From Batkoa obscura (lineage: Eukaryota; Entomophthoromycota; Entomophthoromycetes; Entomophthorales; Batkoaceae): a DNA stretch of 64,000 bases. The translations under genes were made by a program, and so were the position numbers. Below, one piece after another: positions 1-10,309 of the stretch (the first letter of the stretch is position 1; each line of letters begins with the position of its first letter). The DNA lies in assembly GCA_030770535.1 (NCBI GenBank), contig JASVEC010000010.1, forward strand, positions 1,426,001-1,490,000. The letters are read 5' to 3'. The notes below the pieces were generated by a model. It searched no databases, was not told where the DNA came from, and saw nothing but the letters and a program-made list of their open reading frames with translations.

Positions 1-765
1 TCGAACAGCTTAAGAATAAAATATTTTGAACTTTTTGTCGCTTTTTTAATTTAAGGTTATTTTTTGTCCCCAAAATTCATTAAATATTGCAAAATTTATG
101 ATAAAATTGAGACTACTATCAGTTTGTGAAAAAAGCTTAAAATAGTATATTTTTATTAATATTTCAATAAAGATGATTCTGGTAGGATATTAGTCATTGC
201 TTTAATATAAAATATTACTTTTATCTCTTGATTTAATACTCTTTATATTATCTAGAGCTAAGTAGACTATACATACGAATATTTCGTTATATCTATCAGC
301 ATTTTGCACGTGATTTAGGATATATATATGGAATCTTTAAGAGATAATAAGTTTTAGCATAGAATATGTAAAAATTTTACACTTAAGCAGAGCTGAATAC
401 AATTGGAAGACTATATTAGCTTTTTCATAATGTCTTTTTAGTATGGACAACTATTTCGATTTTATGCTATATTCATAAATGTTGATGAAGCTGTCTCACA
501 ACACTTGTTAAATATAAGATTATAAATACTATTATTTACCATTACAGCTAAAATAATGCAAGCAATCCTATAGAAAATCAAATGATGTGCAATAGAAAAA
601 AAACTTGATAAATAAAAGACAATTAAAAGTTGGAAGTGCTGTAACTAAACCAAACTATAATAAAAATTAAAAATTAATTTCTAAATGATTTAATAAATAA
701 AGAGAAGAGGGAATGGTGTTAATAATGTACACGTAGGAAAAAGGATTTAGTAGAGCGCAGCTATA
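1..765. other. AT-rich spacer at left edge
   Basis: No open frame of useful length, RNA gene or repeat of this window's families was recognised here. The sequence is AT-rich with many stops in all frames. It may hold the 3' flank of a gene lying to the left. Confidence 0.5.
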
Positions 766-1254
766 CTATTTTTCAGCAATAAAAAATGTGTAGTCGATAG
801 GTTCCAGCTGTATGAAGTTTATAATATCATCATCGTCACTCATGCTATTCTTTGCGCTATCCATGCATATAGTATTATTTTTATTTATAATGTTACGATT
901 AGTTATGTTGCCATTTAAATTATTATCATTGACACAATTCAAGTTCTTCAAATAAAGCATTGAATTTAAACTTGTGAAATTGGAGTGAATGTCGCCATTA
1001 ATGTTAACCATGGTGTCTGATGAAACAGATACAGTAGAAAAGCGATGAGATTGGCAATCGGTATTAAAATGATTATTCTTATTCATTAGTACCACATTAT
1101 TCGCTGATAAAGCGGAGTTTCGCCTTTTATGAGTAATGTTGCCATTGAATATATTACTCTTCTTTTTGTTGCTAAACTTCTTCTTGCTACTTTGTCTTGA
1201 TAACCAATTTTCAAATAATATAGTTAAACTATCGAAAATCCCTAAGCTACTCAT
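766..1254 (-). CDS. Hypothetical Asn/Ser-rich protein, 162 aa
   Basis: A single open frame of 162 codons on the minus strand; not recognised. It opens MSSLGIFDSLTILFENWLSR, has a basic Lys/Arg/Ser-rich stretch at about residues 20-45 that could act as a nuclear signal, a long Asn/Ser-rich low-complexity middle, and an acidic DDDD patch near residue 140 before the end INFIQLEPIDYTFFIAEK. No signal peptide, membrane segment or known domain was seen. An open frame of this length is unlikely by chance in such AT-rich DNA, and codon use resembles that of the real genes nearby. It could be a real small gene or the last exon of a longer one; no neighbour clarifies its role. Confidence 0.4.
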   Translation of the reverse strand: MSSLGIFDSLTILFENWLSRQSSKKKFSNKKKSNIFNGNITHKRRNSALSANNVVLMNKNNHFNTDCQSHRFSTVSVSSDTMVNINGDIHSNFTSLNSMLYLKNLNCVNDNNLNGNITNRNIINKNNTICMDSAKNSMSDDDDIINFIQLEPIDYTFFIAEK

Positions 1255-2268
1255 GATTGTTATTTAGTTTATATATATTTAAAATAATTTTGTACTCTAT
1301 ACTTTTTTAGCTTATTTATATTTTTTAATTTATTACATATATTAATAATAAAATCATACCTAAGTAATAATTAGAATTAAAAGTCAAAAGTAAGTGGAAA
1401 TAAACCCAGACCAAATGTTTAAGGTTAAAAATAAAAAAGCTATAAATATTTACCTATCTTTATTCTTCACAAAAAGAACTTAGTGAAATTGATTTTATAC
1501 CAATTAAATTTTATTTGTACATTATTTTTCCTTTTCATTAGTTTATTAAATTTATTTTTTATACACTCCACGTCATAAAAATTCTTTATCTTTTGAATCT
1601 AATCATGACATTTATGCTAAAAGTCTGGTCTCAAATTAAACATTATGCTTATATGGCCTTATGGTCATTTTTCATATTCAGCCCTGAATAAATAGATTAG
1701 TTTATAAGTATATTTTAACTCAAAATGGGTATTATAATAATAAAAGAATCATGATTAACGGAAAACGATTGAATGTAGAAAAATAGACTAAGAATGAGAT
1801 CATATACTAAAATTTTAAAGTCAGTATAGCATTGATTCAACATTTGTATATTTAAGTATTAAATAGCTCAACTTGTTTATTTCATTTTTCTATTTTATTC
1901 AATCTAGATTGTATTATACAACAATACATGCGTTGATATTTAATTATGTATTATAAAAATTCGCTTGTTTTAGATTTAAAGGTTACAATTTTAGATGGGT
2001 TGAGTATTTTTTGTTTTATCTTTGACGGGTTTTAAGCTGAATTTTAACTTACACACAATGCGGCAGATGAAAAATTTAGGAAAATTTAAATGTTTTATAT
2101 AAAACATAAAAAAATACTGATGCTTACAAAAAGAACTGGTGATGTTTTTTTGTTTAACATTTTTCTAATAAATTCTCCCTGGCTTCTTTTCGCATAAAAA
2201 ATGGACAATGGAATGAAACCGAAAAAAGCACTTTTGACTGCTCTTAAACCAATTTAAAAAATAGAACA
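1255..2268. other. Spacer before TruB-like gene
   Basis: About 1 kb of AT-rich DNA without a recognisable gene. It should contain the divergent promoters of the hypothetical gene on the left and the pseudouridine synthase on the right. No MITE copy was found in it. Confidence 0.5.
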
Positions 2269-3219
2269 ATGATAATGAAACAATACAATAATAAGCGATT
2301 ACTGAATGGAGTAATAGGGGTAAATAAGCCAAGTGGAATAAGTTCTTTTGATGTTATAAAATATATGCAAAATATATTATATCACTATTACAATGATTTA
2401 GACTATAACTTAATTTCATTACCTACTGAATTAGGAAAATATAAAGGAAATTCTAAATTACCTTATAGAAGAGTAGGCCATGGTGGTACTTTGGATCCAT
2501 TAGCTGAAGGTGTAATGGGTATTCAATTTTTTTATTAATTAAATAAAAGTTAATTTATTTTAGTGATTGCTACCGGAGACTCTACAAAATTATTAAACAA
2601 CTATTTAAATGGAAGCAAGGTAAACTATCTTATAAAAATTCTAATATAGATAAATATAATGGTAGTTGATAGGAATATATAGTCCAAGCGAAATTGGGCA
2701 TAACAACGGATACTATGGATAGCACCGGGAAAATAATAGATAGAAAGGACGAATTGAATATAGAAAAAGAGCAAATATTAAATTTATTATCTAAATTTGT
2801 TGGCACCTATGAACAAAAACCACCGTTGTAAGTGTTTATTTTTTATAATATCATAGATATAACTATAACTTAATTACCGAAGATTTAGTGCAATTAGAGT
2901 GAATGGGAAAAGATTGTATGCATTAGCAAGAGATGAGACTAGAAATGAGATAATTGATATCAAATCAAGACTAGTAACATGTAATTCTATAAAGTACATA
3001 AATAATATAGATAGTACAACGATTGAATTAAAAGTGAATTGTGAAAAAGGGTTTTATATCCGATCTTTAATTAACGATTTAGGGGATTTACTAGGTAGTG
3101 GAGCACACGTAACCAAATTAATACGCATTCAACAAGGTTCCTTTAAATTAAATCAATGCCATAATTTAAATGAAATTGAGAATATACTAAAAGCAATTCA
3201 AAGTAATAAAAATAGTTAA
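2269..3219 (+). CDS. PUS4: TruB-family tRNA pseudouridine synthase (Pus4-like)
   Basis: Makes pseudouridine 55 in the T-loop of tRNAs; the yeast orthologue Pus4 acts on cytosolic and mitochondrial tRNAs. Four exons fit splice signals and frame: 2269-2518, 2564-2619, 2673-2827 and 2883-3219, giving about 265 residues. The N-terminus has the family motif GVNKPSGISSFDVI; the catalytic motif GHGGTLDPLAEGV (about residues 72-84) carries the conserved Asp; then the ATGDSTKLL segment follows, and exon 4 starts with FSAIRVNGKRLYALAR, the usual TruB YSA(I/V)K-like block. The KGFYIRSLINDLG segment matches the conserved YIRSL motif. Introns are 45-55 bp. The stop lies 3 bp from the stop of the convergent cyclophilin gene. 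Eukaryotic Pus4 proteins are usually longer, so this one is compact and nearer bacterial TruB in length. Confidence 0.9.
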
Positions 3220-3222
3220 CTT

Positions 3223-4162
3223 TTAATGTTCTTTTATTCTTTTGCTTTTTTTGCTTTTCTTTTTACTTTTTGTATCTTTTTTATCCAACTCCTCAGACTC
3301 AGAAGATGAGACAATATTGTAATTAGGGACATTTACTAAATAAACGTAAATAAATATAAAAAACAATAAAATCATATTACTAGCAATAAACTCTGGTAAG
3401 CATAACTTTAACTCCCCACAATGCTGAATAAATAAATGACTAAGTGGTTCTTCTTTACTGTTTACTTTGATGCTTTCTATTTTATTTAATACTTCCATCC
3501 CGAATACTATCTTGCCAACGACAATATTTCGATTATCTAAATGAGGTGTTGGTCTTAAGGTTAGCGTTAAGTAGCTTTTATTTATTGAGCTAGCTTCCTT
3601 GGGTGAAAATGATAATAAGCCGGGGGTATCATGTAGTTGTTGAAAATACCCTCCTATTTATATAAAATATTAATAAAAAGTCAAAAACAAAGATAAATGT
3701 ACTACTTTGAATCATTTCTTCTTCAGATAATTGGATAATTTCTTCATTAATTTCAATTTTTATACCCATCCCCTTTATGATTTGACTTATTGAACTGTTC
3801 TTCAAATTAAGTGTAGTACCACTTTGTTTGCCTATTCCTCTTTCTCCTAAATTCGTGTTATTTGTATTAAATGTTAGTATTGTATATTTTTTACCTGTAA
3901 ACAAGCATCGAATATCTTCTGCAACAATTGATACTTTATTCAAATATAATTCAATCACTATTCTATATACATATATATATTAAATCATAATATTACATTA
4001 GCTGTTAACATTATTACCTTCCTACTTAGAAAGTTAGTGTTGAATCTTATTTTTATTCTTATTTTTATTAAACTTACATTTGTCTTCGTCTTCTAAAATA
4101 TCTATGAATACCCTTGGATTTAACTTTAATTGATCTTCCTGACCTCTCTTTATTAGTACCAT
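3223..4162 (-). CDS. Divergent cyclophilin-type protein
   Basis: Cyclophilin-fold protein, probably without isomerase activity. Exons 4162-4078, 3957-3706 and 3653-3223 join in frame to about 255 residues. The order matches cyclophilins: NPRVFIDI (strand 1), AEDIRCLFTGKK (family: AENFRALCTGEK), SISQIIKGMGI (family: FHRVIKGFM), DTPGLLSFSP (family: GPGILSMAN), PTPHLDNRNIVVGKIVFGMEVL (seen in two parts; family: PWLDGKHVVFGKV) and HCGEL. The catalytic Arg of FHRVI is Gln here, the CQGGDF loop is not recognisable, and the cyclosporin-binding Trp is His. The C-terminus is a Lys/Ser tail (KKSKKSKRIKEH). A 45-bp GT...AG stretch at 3336-3380 is in frame, so residues reading as a membrane segment may instead be an intron; the protein would then be about 240 residues. 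Role unknown; possibly a scaffold or nuclear factor. Confidence 0.75.
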
Positions 4163-4754
4163 TTTGATATTTTGATTTTATTAAAAAAGCAATTATATTT
4201 TCAATATCAACTTTAAAAAAAGCACTCAAATTTTGCAATTTTAAAGCAAAATTTAAACCTATTTTTAGGCACTTACTTTGCTACAATTAGCAATTTCACT
4301 GAAAATTTTGTACTTATTTAAAAAGGATTCTTTTCAAAAAGTTAATTTTCTAAAAAAACCAAAATTTCCAAATGTGAGAATCGCAGCAATAGTTATAACT
4401 ATTTCACTTAATATGGAAGTCGTACCTTGTTTTGGTTTTTAATTAATCTTTTTTAGTTTTAGATTGCGCAAGAAATGGACACAGTGCTGAAACTAAAGAA
4501 GATATCTACATGTGCTATTAAAACCACCTATTATTTACCTAAAATAGATTCTAAAAAATATTCCATCACCTTAATTTTAAATTTTAACAAAACTAATTAA
4601 GTTCAAATCTACTTAAGTTACTATAAGTAATATTACTATTTTAATAGTAGATATTGGAAGTAAGGAAACAAGTAAATAGTTTATTAACTAAACTTATAAA
4701 TTTGAGGTATTAAATTATAAAATATACAAGTGAAACTTAAAACTTAGAAAAGTA
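4163..4754. other. Spacer upstream of cyclophilin-like gene
   Basis: AT-rich, no gene recognised. It contains the promoter side of the cyclophilin-like gene and the presumed promoter remnant of the SPRY pseudogene. Confidence 0.5.
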
Positions 4755-5640
4755 TGAAGTACTACTATCCTACTCTCATAATCATACTCACCACTGTTAC
4801 AATAGGCGTTAAAATACCTTCAATAGCTATTTATATGCCTCAGCTTATTTCTGTGTATAAAAATTCAGTATACAGATGGTAAACTAATGGTAATATTTTA
4901 GATAATAGCATAAACCCAGAACTCAGAGGTAATAATAATTCAACTCTCCCAAACAAAATAATAATAGAAAATAATAATCGAATTGGGGCGAACTAAATAG
5001 TAGTAGAGAATAATTTAATTATAAATAATTATAAATTTGATATAAAGGCTAGAGGTGAAGACAAAATTACTATCTACGAGACTATAGTATATACTTTCAT
5101 TGAAGCTGCATTATTCAGAGAAAATGTATAACTTTGAATCTAAAATCATTTTATTATGAAACTAGTTAGTAGTTTTTACTGATGATTTTAAATTTTTACC
5201 GGAGTTTACAAGTATAGCTAAAGTAAAGTTTCGTGGCAATTTATGTATAAAGTAGCTTAGCATGATTGTTAATTAAAATAAGGTCATATGTAATATTAAA
5301 TAGTAAAATCCATGGTGCAAATATAATCACAAAAAACCTATGAATGTTTTTGCTTGTAGTATCAAAAGAGAGGATGGAATAGGCTGTTTTTATGATAGAT
5401 TGTTAGGTAAAGTTATCTTTGTTTATAATAAAAATGATTTGTGCTACTACGGGCTCGAAGCTCAATAGAAACTTTCTACTGTATATATCACTAAAGGCAC
5501 TTTCCTCAAATCTAATTTTAGAGAACAACCTTTCCTCTATTTTCGTGCTAATCAACTTAAACTTGACTTGGAATATAACTATGTTCGAGCAGCTCCTCCT
5601 AATTTTTGATCTAACTCTTTTAATACCTTTTGTTATATAA
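4755..5640 (+). pseudogene. Broken SPRY-domain gene, paralogue of the gene at 6690
   Basis: The 3' part clearly parallels the intact SPRY gene downstream: GIGCFYDRLLGKV and NKNDLCYYG at 5380-5450, then ITKGTFLKSNF and FRANQLKLDLEYNYV to 5608. An upstream stretch with RGEDKITIYETIVYTF resembles the intact gene's linker, and the ATG near 4755 starts a hydrophobic segment like its membrane anchor. The frame is interrupted: a TAG at 5467-5469 follows LCYYGLEAQ, frames shift between blocks, and the N-terminal part cannot be followed without stops. It is therefore a decayed tandem duplicate. The coding-like match is strongest in the SPRY core, as expected for a once functional copy. Confidence 0.75.
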
Positions 5641-6250
5641 AAAGTTATTGTAAATCTATAAAATAAATTGCTTTTTGTATAATTATATGTAATCGATAAA
5701 GAAGAAAGTTCACAGCTATGTTTAAAAATTGCATTGGTGGAAAAAAATAAAAAGAATAGATCAATGACTACAAGATTATGTTGCCTTTTAAAACACAAGT
5801 TACCTTGTCAAAAGAATTTTAACATAAAAAGGGTTTATAAAGATTACAAAAAATGAGAGCGAATCATCTGGTTCTACTACCCACTATTACTCTTTATTGA
5901 AATTCATCTAACCCCTTATAATTGTGTTTGAATATTTATGAACACTACCTTAAGTACGTGATTTTAAACGTATGTAAGCACTTTTTGAACTAACCTTGAT
6001 AAATCTTATTATCTTTAATAAACCTCAATATTCTTATACCAATAGGTTACAATAAAAATGAGAGTCAGTTCATAATCAATAAAAGGGTGACTAAATTGTT
6101 TTAAAACTTAGTAAAATGCAGTAATGGGAATTTTTAAATAATTTTTATCTTTATGTGCTAAATTTATACCATAAAACTTTCTTTTGCAGAAATATGTCCT
6201 TTAGGCCTATAAGGCCCATAAAAAAGAAATTGCTAAACTATAATATTAGA

Positions 6251-6357
6251 AATTGGGGCTGTTTTTTTTAGTTTCATAACTTCTTCCATTTTTCAAGCGC
6301 TATTTGAGCAGAGAGATTATTAGTAAAACTATTAAGCAAAAAAATACATCCCCAATT
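6251..6357 (+). mobile_element. MITE copy (GGGGATGT family)
   Basis: Ends AATTGGGGCTG and ACATCCCCAATT are near-matching short inverted repeats. Between them lies the family core: a T-run, GTTTCATAACTTCTTCC, TTTCAAGCGCTATTTGAGC and TTAGTAAAACTATTAAGC. It is a short non-autonomous DNA element with no coding capacity; it differs slightly from the consensus, so it is not very young. Confidence 0.8.
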
Positions 6358-6588
6358 GTTCAATTGTTCAATTAGTTTATGTACTATTGCATCTACGTAA
6401 ACTGAAATTAATTTTAATGAATTTGTATAGTGTCATGTTTTGTATATATTGTTACAAAATATTTTAATATTTTGATCACATTAATTTTAAAGTTCTAAAA
6501 AGAATCTGTATCTTAACTTAGACAACAAATGGTAATATTAAAACCTCATTAAGAGCTACTAAACGCGGTAGATATTTTCAACTAATAT

Positions 6589-6632
6589 TTAAAAAGAAAA
6601 AAGAAAAAAGAAAAAAGAAAAAAGAAAAAAAG
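6589..6632. repeat. AAAAAAG microsatellite
   Basis: Five or so tandem copies of a 7-bp purine unit (GAAAAAA) about 60 bp before the SPRY gene's start. It could be a poly(dA:dT)-type, nucleosome-free promoter tract. Confidence 0.8.
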
Positions 6633-6689
6633 AATTGCAAACATATAAAAATCGAAATAATTAATGCATAAGATAAATAAAACTTGTAA

Positions 6690-7505
6690 ATGTGGGAGTA
6701 TTATACAAATATTATATACATATGTTTAGCATTAACAATAATCATCGTAATGCCTATTATATCTTACTTTGGTGGCACCTATTTTTATAGGTTCAAAGTA
6801 TTTATTAGAGAAGAAATAAATAATGAAAGAAGTAATAATAATTTAGAGATTGAACAGGGTAATAATTTGATTCAATTAAGAGGAGTAGAAGTGGAAAATA
6901 CCTCAACTGTAAATAATAATAAATTTAAACCAAGCGCTGAAGACAAAAACAAAATCATAGTGAAAGAAGATAATTGTATATTTTTTAATGATAGTTGCAT
7001 TATTCAAGGCAAATACCTGACTTTAATTCCAGAGTCGGTTTACTACGAAATTGAATTGATAAATTTTACTGATAACTATGAATTTTTATTTGGGTATGCG
7101 GATAAAAGTACTTCTCAAATTCATGGTACTTCCTATATTTATAGTATTAATTTATAAACTTATCAATTTAACATAGAATCACATATACTATTAAGTAATA
7201 GAATATATGGTATGAATATTAACAAGAAAGAATATCCAAATACTTTTGTTCATACTCTCAAGAAAGGTGATATCATAGGCTGTTTTTATGATAGATTTCT
7301 AGGCGAAATAACATTTACTTATAACGGAAACGACCTATGCTACTATTTTTTTCAATTAGGTGTGATATATCCTACTATATATAGTACTAAAGGTACCTTG
7401 CTTAAATATAATTTTGGAAATAAGTCTTTCCTTTATCGTCGAGCTAATCAGCTTAAACTTGGCATAGGATGTAACTATATACAAGAGGTCCCTCCTAGTT
7501 ACTAA
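6690..7505 (+). CDS. Membrane-anchored SPRY-domain protein (Ear1/Ssh4-like)
   Basis: A hydrophobic segment at about residues 8-32 (ICLALTIIIVMPIISYFGG) is followed by a charged linker and a SPRY domain. SPRY hallmarks: YYEIELINF, FLFGYADK, KGDIIGCFYDRFLGEITF and YNGNDL. Membrane-anchored SPRY proteins of fungi include Ear1 and Ssh4, adaptors that recruit the ubiquitin ligase Rsp5 to cargo in endosomes and vacuoles; that role is inferred from architecture only. At about 240-246 residues it is much shorter than those proteins, and no PPxY motif was seen except the final PPSY, which is a good Rsp5 WW-domain ligand. An intron must remove the stops after 7156; donor 7126 (or 7108) with acceptor 7200 restores the frame. 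A broken paralogue lies 1 kb upstream. Confidence 0.7.
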
Positions 7506-9114
7506 CTTGACTCTTTTAATATCATCTGTTGTGTATATAAATACTTTTAAAGCTTAAAACTTTAAGACATTTATATTTTGAATTAAAGTTATATTTAAAT
7601 TCAAAAATCAAATAACTACTATGTATTTATACTCTTAATGGTTTAATTAAAACGTTTAGAAAGATCATATAGCTATTTTATGTCTTGTTAGTGCAAGCTT
7701 TAATAGTATTAAGGAAATAGGATATCCATTAAGATTTAAATGTGTTGATTTGTTGCCTGTTGTATATTTATTTTTATATATACTGTTGATTTTGTACTTT
7801 AAGTATTTTTGTTGTATCGTCTTTTATATTTAAAATAGCCGAGTAAACAAAATTTAAATACAGTCTTAATATCATGATACTAAAGTTTGTATAAAGATAA
7901 ATTTTTACTTTTAGAATTGGAACATCAAAAAAGTAATTAGGAAATAAATTATTTGTTTTCAAATGCAAAGACACTAATATGCTATATAATAATAGAATCA
8001 ATCACTTTTAAGTAATAGCTATTTGTTTGAAAAGTTAGCATTAATATAGAACAAAAAAATCATTCATTATATAAATTATAAAAGAAAATATTATAATTTA
8101 TTTAAATAATCTTTATGATCTTATAATTATTAAATATAGTACTTGTACTTAATAATTAAACTCTTAGGATTTTAACTTAACATTGTATATTCATTTTTTT
8201 TATAATTATAAAGCTTATTTATTTATAAAGTTATAACATATATTATTTTAACTTTATAAATAAATAAGCTTTATAATTATAAAAAAACATGGTAATTTGC
8301 TTTATATTCTCCACTTTTGGCAACAAGAGCTTGTAAATCACATTTTTATTGTTGGGATTAAAAGTAAATATTAAAGTGATTGAATAAAAAGTACAAGATG
8401 ATTTAATACTTTTTAAACATACATTATTTCACTTGATATTTAAAGTGATAAAGCATGTTACTTAGCAAATAAAACTTGCTTTAGACAAACAATCTTCTGT
8501 TTATTTAACTGTATTTAAGTATTTATCCTATTAAGATAAATTGTTTAATTACTTGGCAATTATTAGTTTGGTATTTTTATGTATTACTTCAAATAACTGG
8601 ATGATTTATAAAATACTCAAATCTTATTTAAACATTGATTCAGTTGCCCAATTAAATTTAAACCTGAACTTTTAATTATAAGGATTATTAAGAATAAGAG
8701 CCTTGTAAAGTTTCCACTTTAAGAATAAAAAGGAAAGTCAAAGTTTAAATAGAAAACTGCTTAATTTGTAAATAAGAAAAGGAATAAATCAGTGTACCAA
8801 ATAAACATGTTTACATTTTTAAATTGAATTCTTTAATGGCCATATTAGGAAAAGTTTAGGCAATAAAACAGCAAATAGTTGAATGGAGAAATAAAACTAG
8901 TTTCTTTTTTCAATTACTATTAAGTTGCTTTGGCAAATCATGTCTCTCCTTATCTATCCTTGCTTAAATCTGAGTTTTAAGTAAATAAATTTCATTTTTC
9001 AATAATCTCATCTTTCTTATTTTATTTTAATTACTAAACAATCCAAGTTAGTTAAATCAATCTTTTAACTTATAATATCACAACTTCATTCGATTTGATT
9101 TCAAAGCTTAACTA
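7506..9114. other. Spacer with a perfect hairpin
   Basis: AT-rich spacer without a recognised gene. Its one clear structure is a long palindrome at 8194-8288. The 3' end should contain the promoter of the SAM/HMG-box gene. Confidence 0.5.
8194..8288. repeat. Palindrome with arms of about 39 bp
   Basis: The left arm (T-run, ATAATTATAAAGCTTATTTA, TTTATAAAGTTA) is repeated in reverse complement up to the A-run at 8281-8287, separated by about 15 bp. The arms look identical. It could be a small snap-back transposon relic, a replication slippage product, or a transcript hairpin. No flanking target duplication is obvious. Confidence 0.85.
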
Positions 9115-10309
9115 ATGTCCGAAGTATATCGATTTTTAAGTAACTTGGGTTTAGAGCATTATTATAATAATTTTGTATACAATGGTTATAATACAATTGA
9201 TTTGGTAGGTTAATCAAAGTATATTCTTGAAATATCATTGTCCTTTGAACTTTTGTAAATAAACGACCTAACAGAATTTAGTTATATAGACTTGATTATA
9301 ATGCCTTGGAATCATTGGGGATCTATAAAGAACATCAAACTGTAACATTAATTGATACTCAAATTTTAAGATTATTAATAAATATTTAAGATTATTTTAG
9401 AATCATTAAGGCAAAATAGTAAGAATCCAATGGCAATAAGTAATATACTTGAGTCTCCAACAATAAAGAGAACCACTTCTTATCCGCAGGAATATCTACC
9501 TACTGTTCAAAAATTTCCAGGTACAAAAACGTACCCTCCACCTTTAGGTAGATCAAAATTATTTATTTTATATCTAAATTCTAAAAGAAAGGAATAGTTA
9601 ACCGACATAGTGATGTACAATTGTATCCAATGAATAATACTACTTCAACATCACAATTTTTTAGGCCACCTAACTTTCCTCAAAACAATTATGATGCTAC
9701 CTGGATTAATTCTTCTGTATCCGAGGAAAAAGGTGCGTTTGATTCTAAATATTATCAAAATAGTGCCAGTAGTGATTCTCATAATAAAAAACAGGGAGGC
9801 TCTTCGCCGTTAATGGGAAACGAAACTGAAATAAGTAAAAGAAAATATCGAAGGCATCCAAAGACGGATCCTAATGCACCAGCTAAGCCACAGACTGCTT
9901 ATATAAAATTTTCTTCATCAGTCAGAGAAAGTGGTAAATTCAAACAATTAAGCTTTACGGAGTCAGCAAAAGTAGTAGCTAAGCTTTGGAAAGATTTAGA
10001 TCAAAGTACAAAGAATTATTTTTTGCAAGAAGCCCATAAGGATAGAATAAGATATAGAGAAGAAATGGCAGTTTATCGTACCTCAAGCAGTTATAGGGTA
10101 ATTTGAACAAAAAAAACTAATACTTTAGTTAAAAATCACTTTTAGGAATACAGAGCATATCTTACAGAATTTTACGGTCAAGGTGGACAAATAGGTAATT
10201 TTAGCATAAAAATAAGTTATTAACTTAACATTCCATTTTAATAGTCAGAAGTGTTGGAAGACCCGCTAAGTTATCTACACCCGAGTTACATAAAAATATG
10301 TTTCAATAA
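9115..10309 (+). CDS. SAM-domain plus HMG-box DNA-binding protein
   Basis: Six exons fit splice signals and frame: 9115-9204, 9282-9341, 9391-9547, 9592-10097, 10146-10194 and 10245-10309. The first three encode a SAM domain (FLSNLGLEHYYNNF, then LDYNALESLGIYKEHQ and TIILESLRQN), a helical protein- or RNA-interaction module. Exon 4 encodes an Asn/Ser-rich linker, a basic patch (SKRKYRRHPKTDP) and an HMG box running from NAPAKPQTAYIKFSS through AKVVAKLWKDLDQSTKNYF to YREEMAVY. Box layout resembles the sequence-non-specific HMGB/Nhp6 type (NAPAKPQTAY resembles the Nhp6 APKRALSAY block) rather than MAT-type boxes. A short basic C-tail has RSVGRPAK, an AT-hook-like GRP core. SAM + HMG-box fusions are known in fungal mitochondrial or nuclear HMG proteins; the location here is not predictable. 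All introns are 44-77 bp. Confidence 0.85.

Larger units (their letters stand above)
5641..6689. other. Spacer between the two SPRY copies
   Basis: AT-rich, gene-free. It contains one MITE copy (6251-6357) and an AAAAAAG microsatellite (6589-6632) just before the intact SPRY gene. Confidence 0.55.

Noticed and set aside
5403-5798. 131-codon minus-strand frame
   Set aside because: Antisense shadow of the SPRY pseudogene.
7774-8001. 75-codon minus-strand frame
   Set aside because: Low-complexity Leu/Ile/Tyr reading of AT-rich spacer; no supporting signal.
9115-10309. Mating-type (sexM/sexP or MAT) locus
   Set aside because: The HMG box is Nhp6-like and joined to a SAM domain, and no triose-phosphate transporter or RNA helicase gene flanks it.
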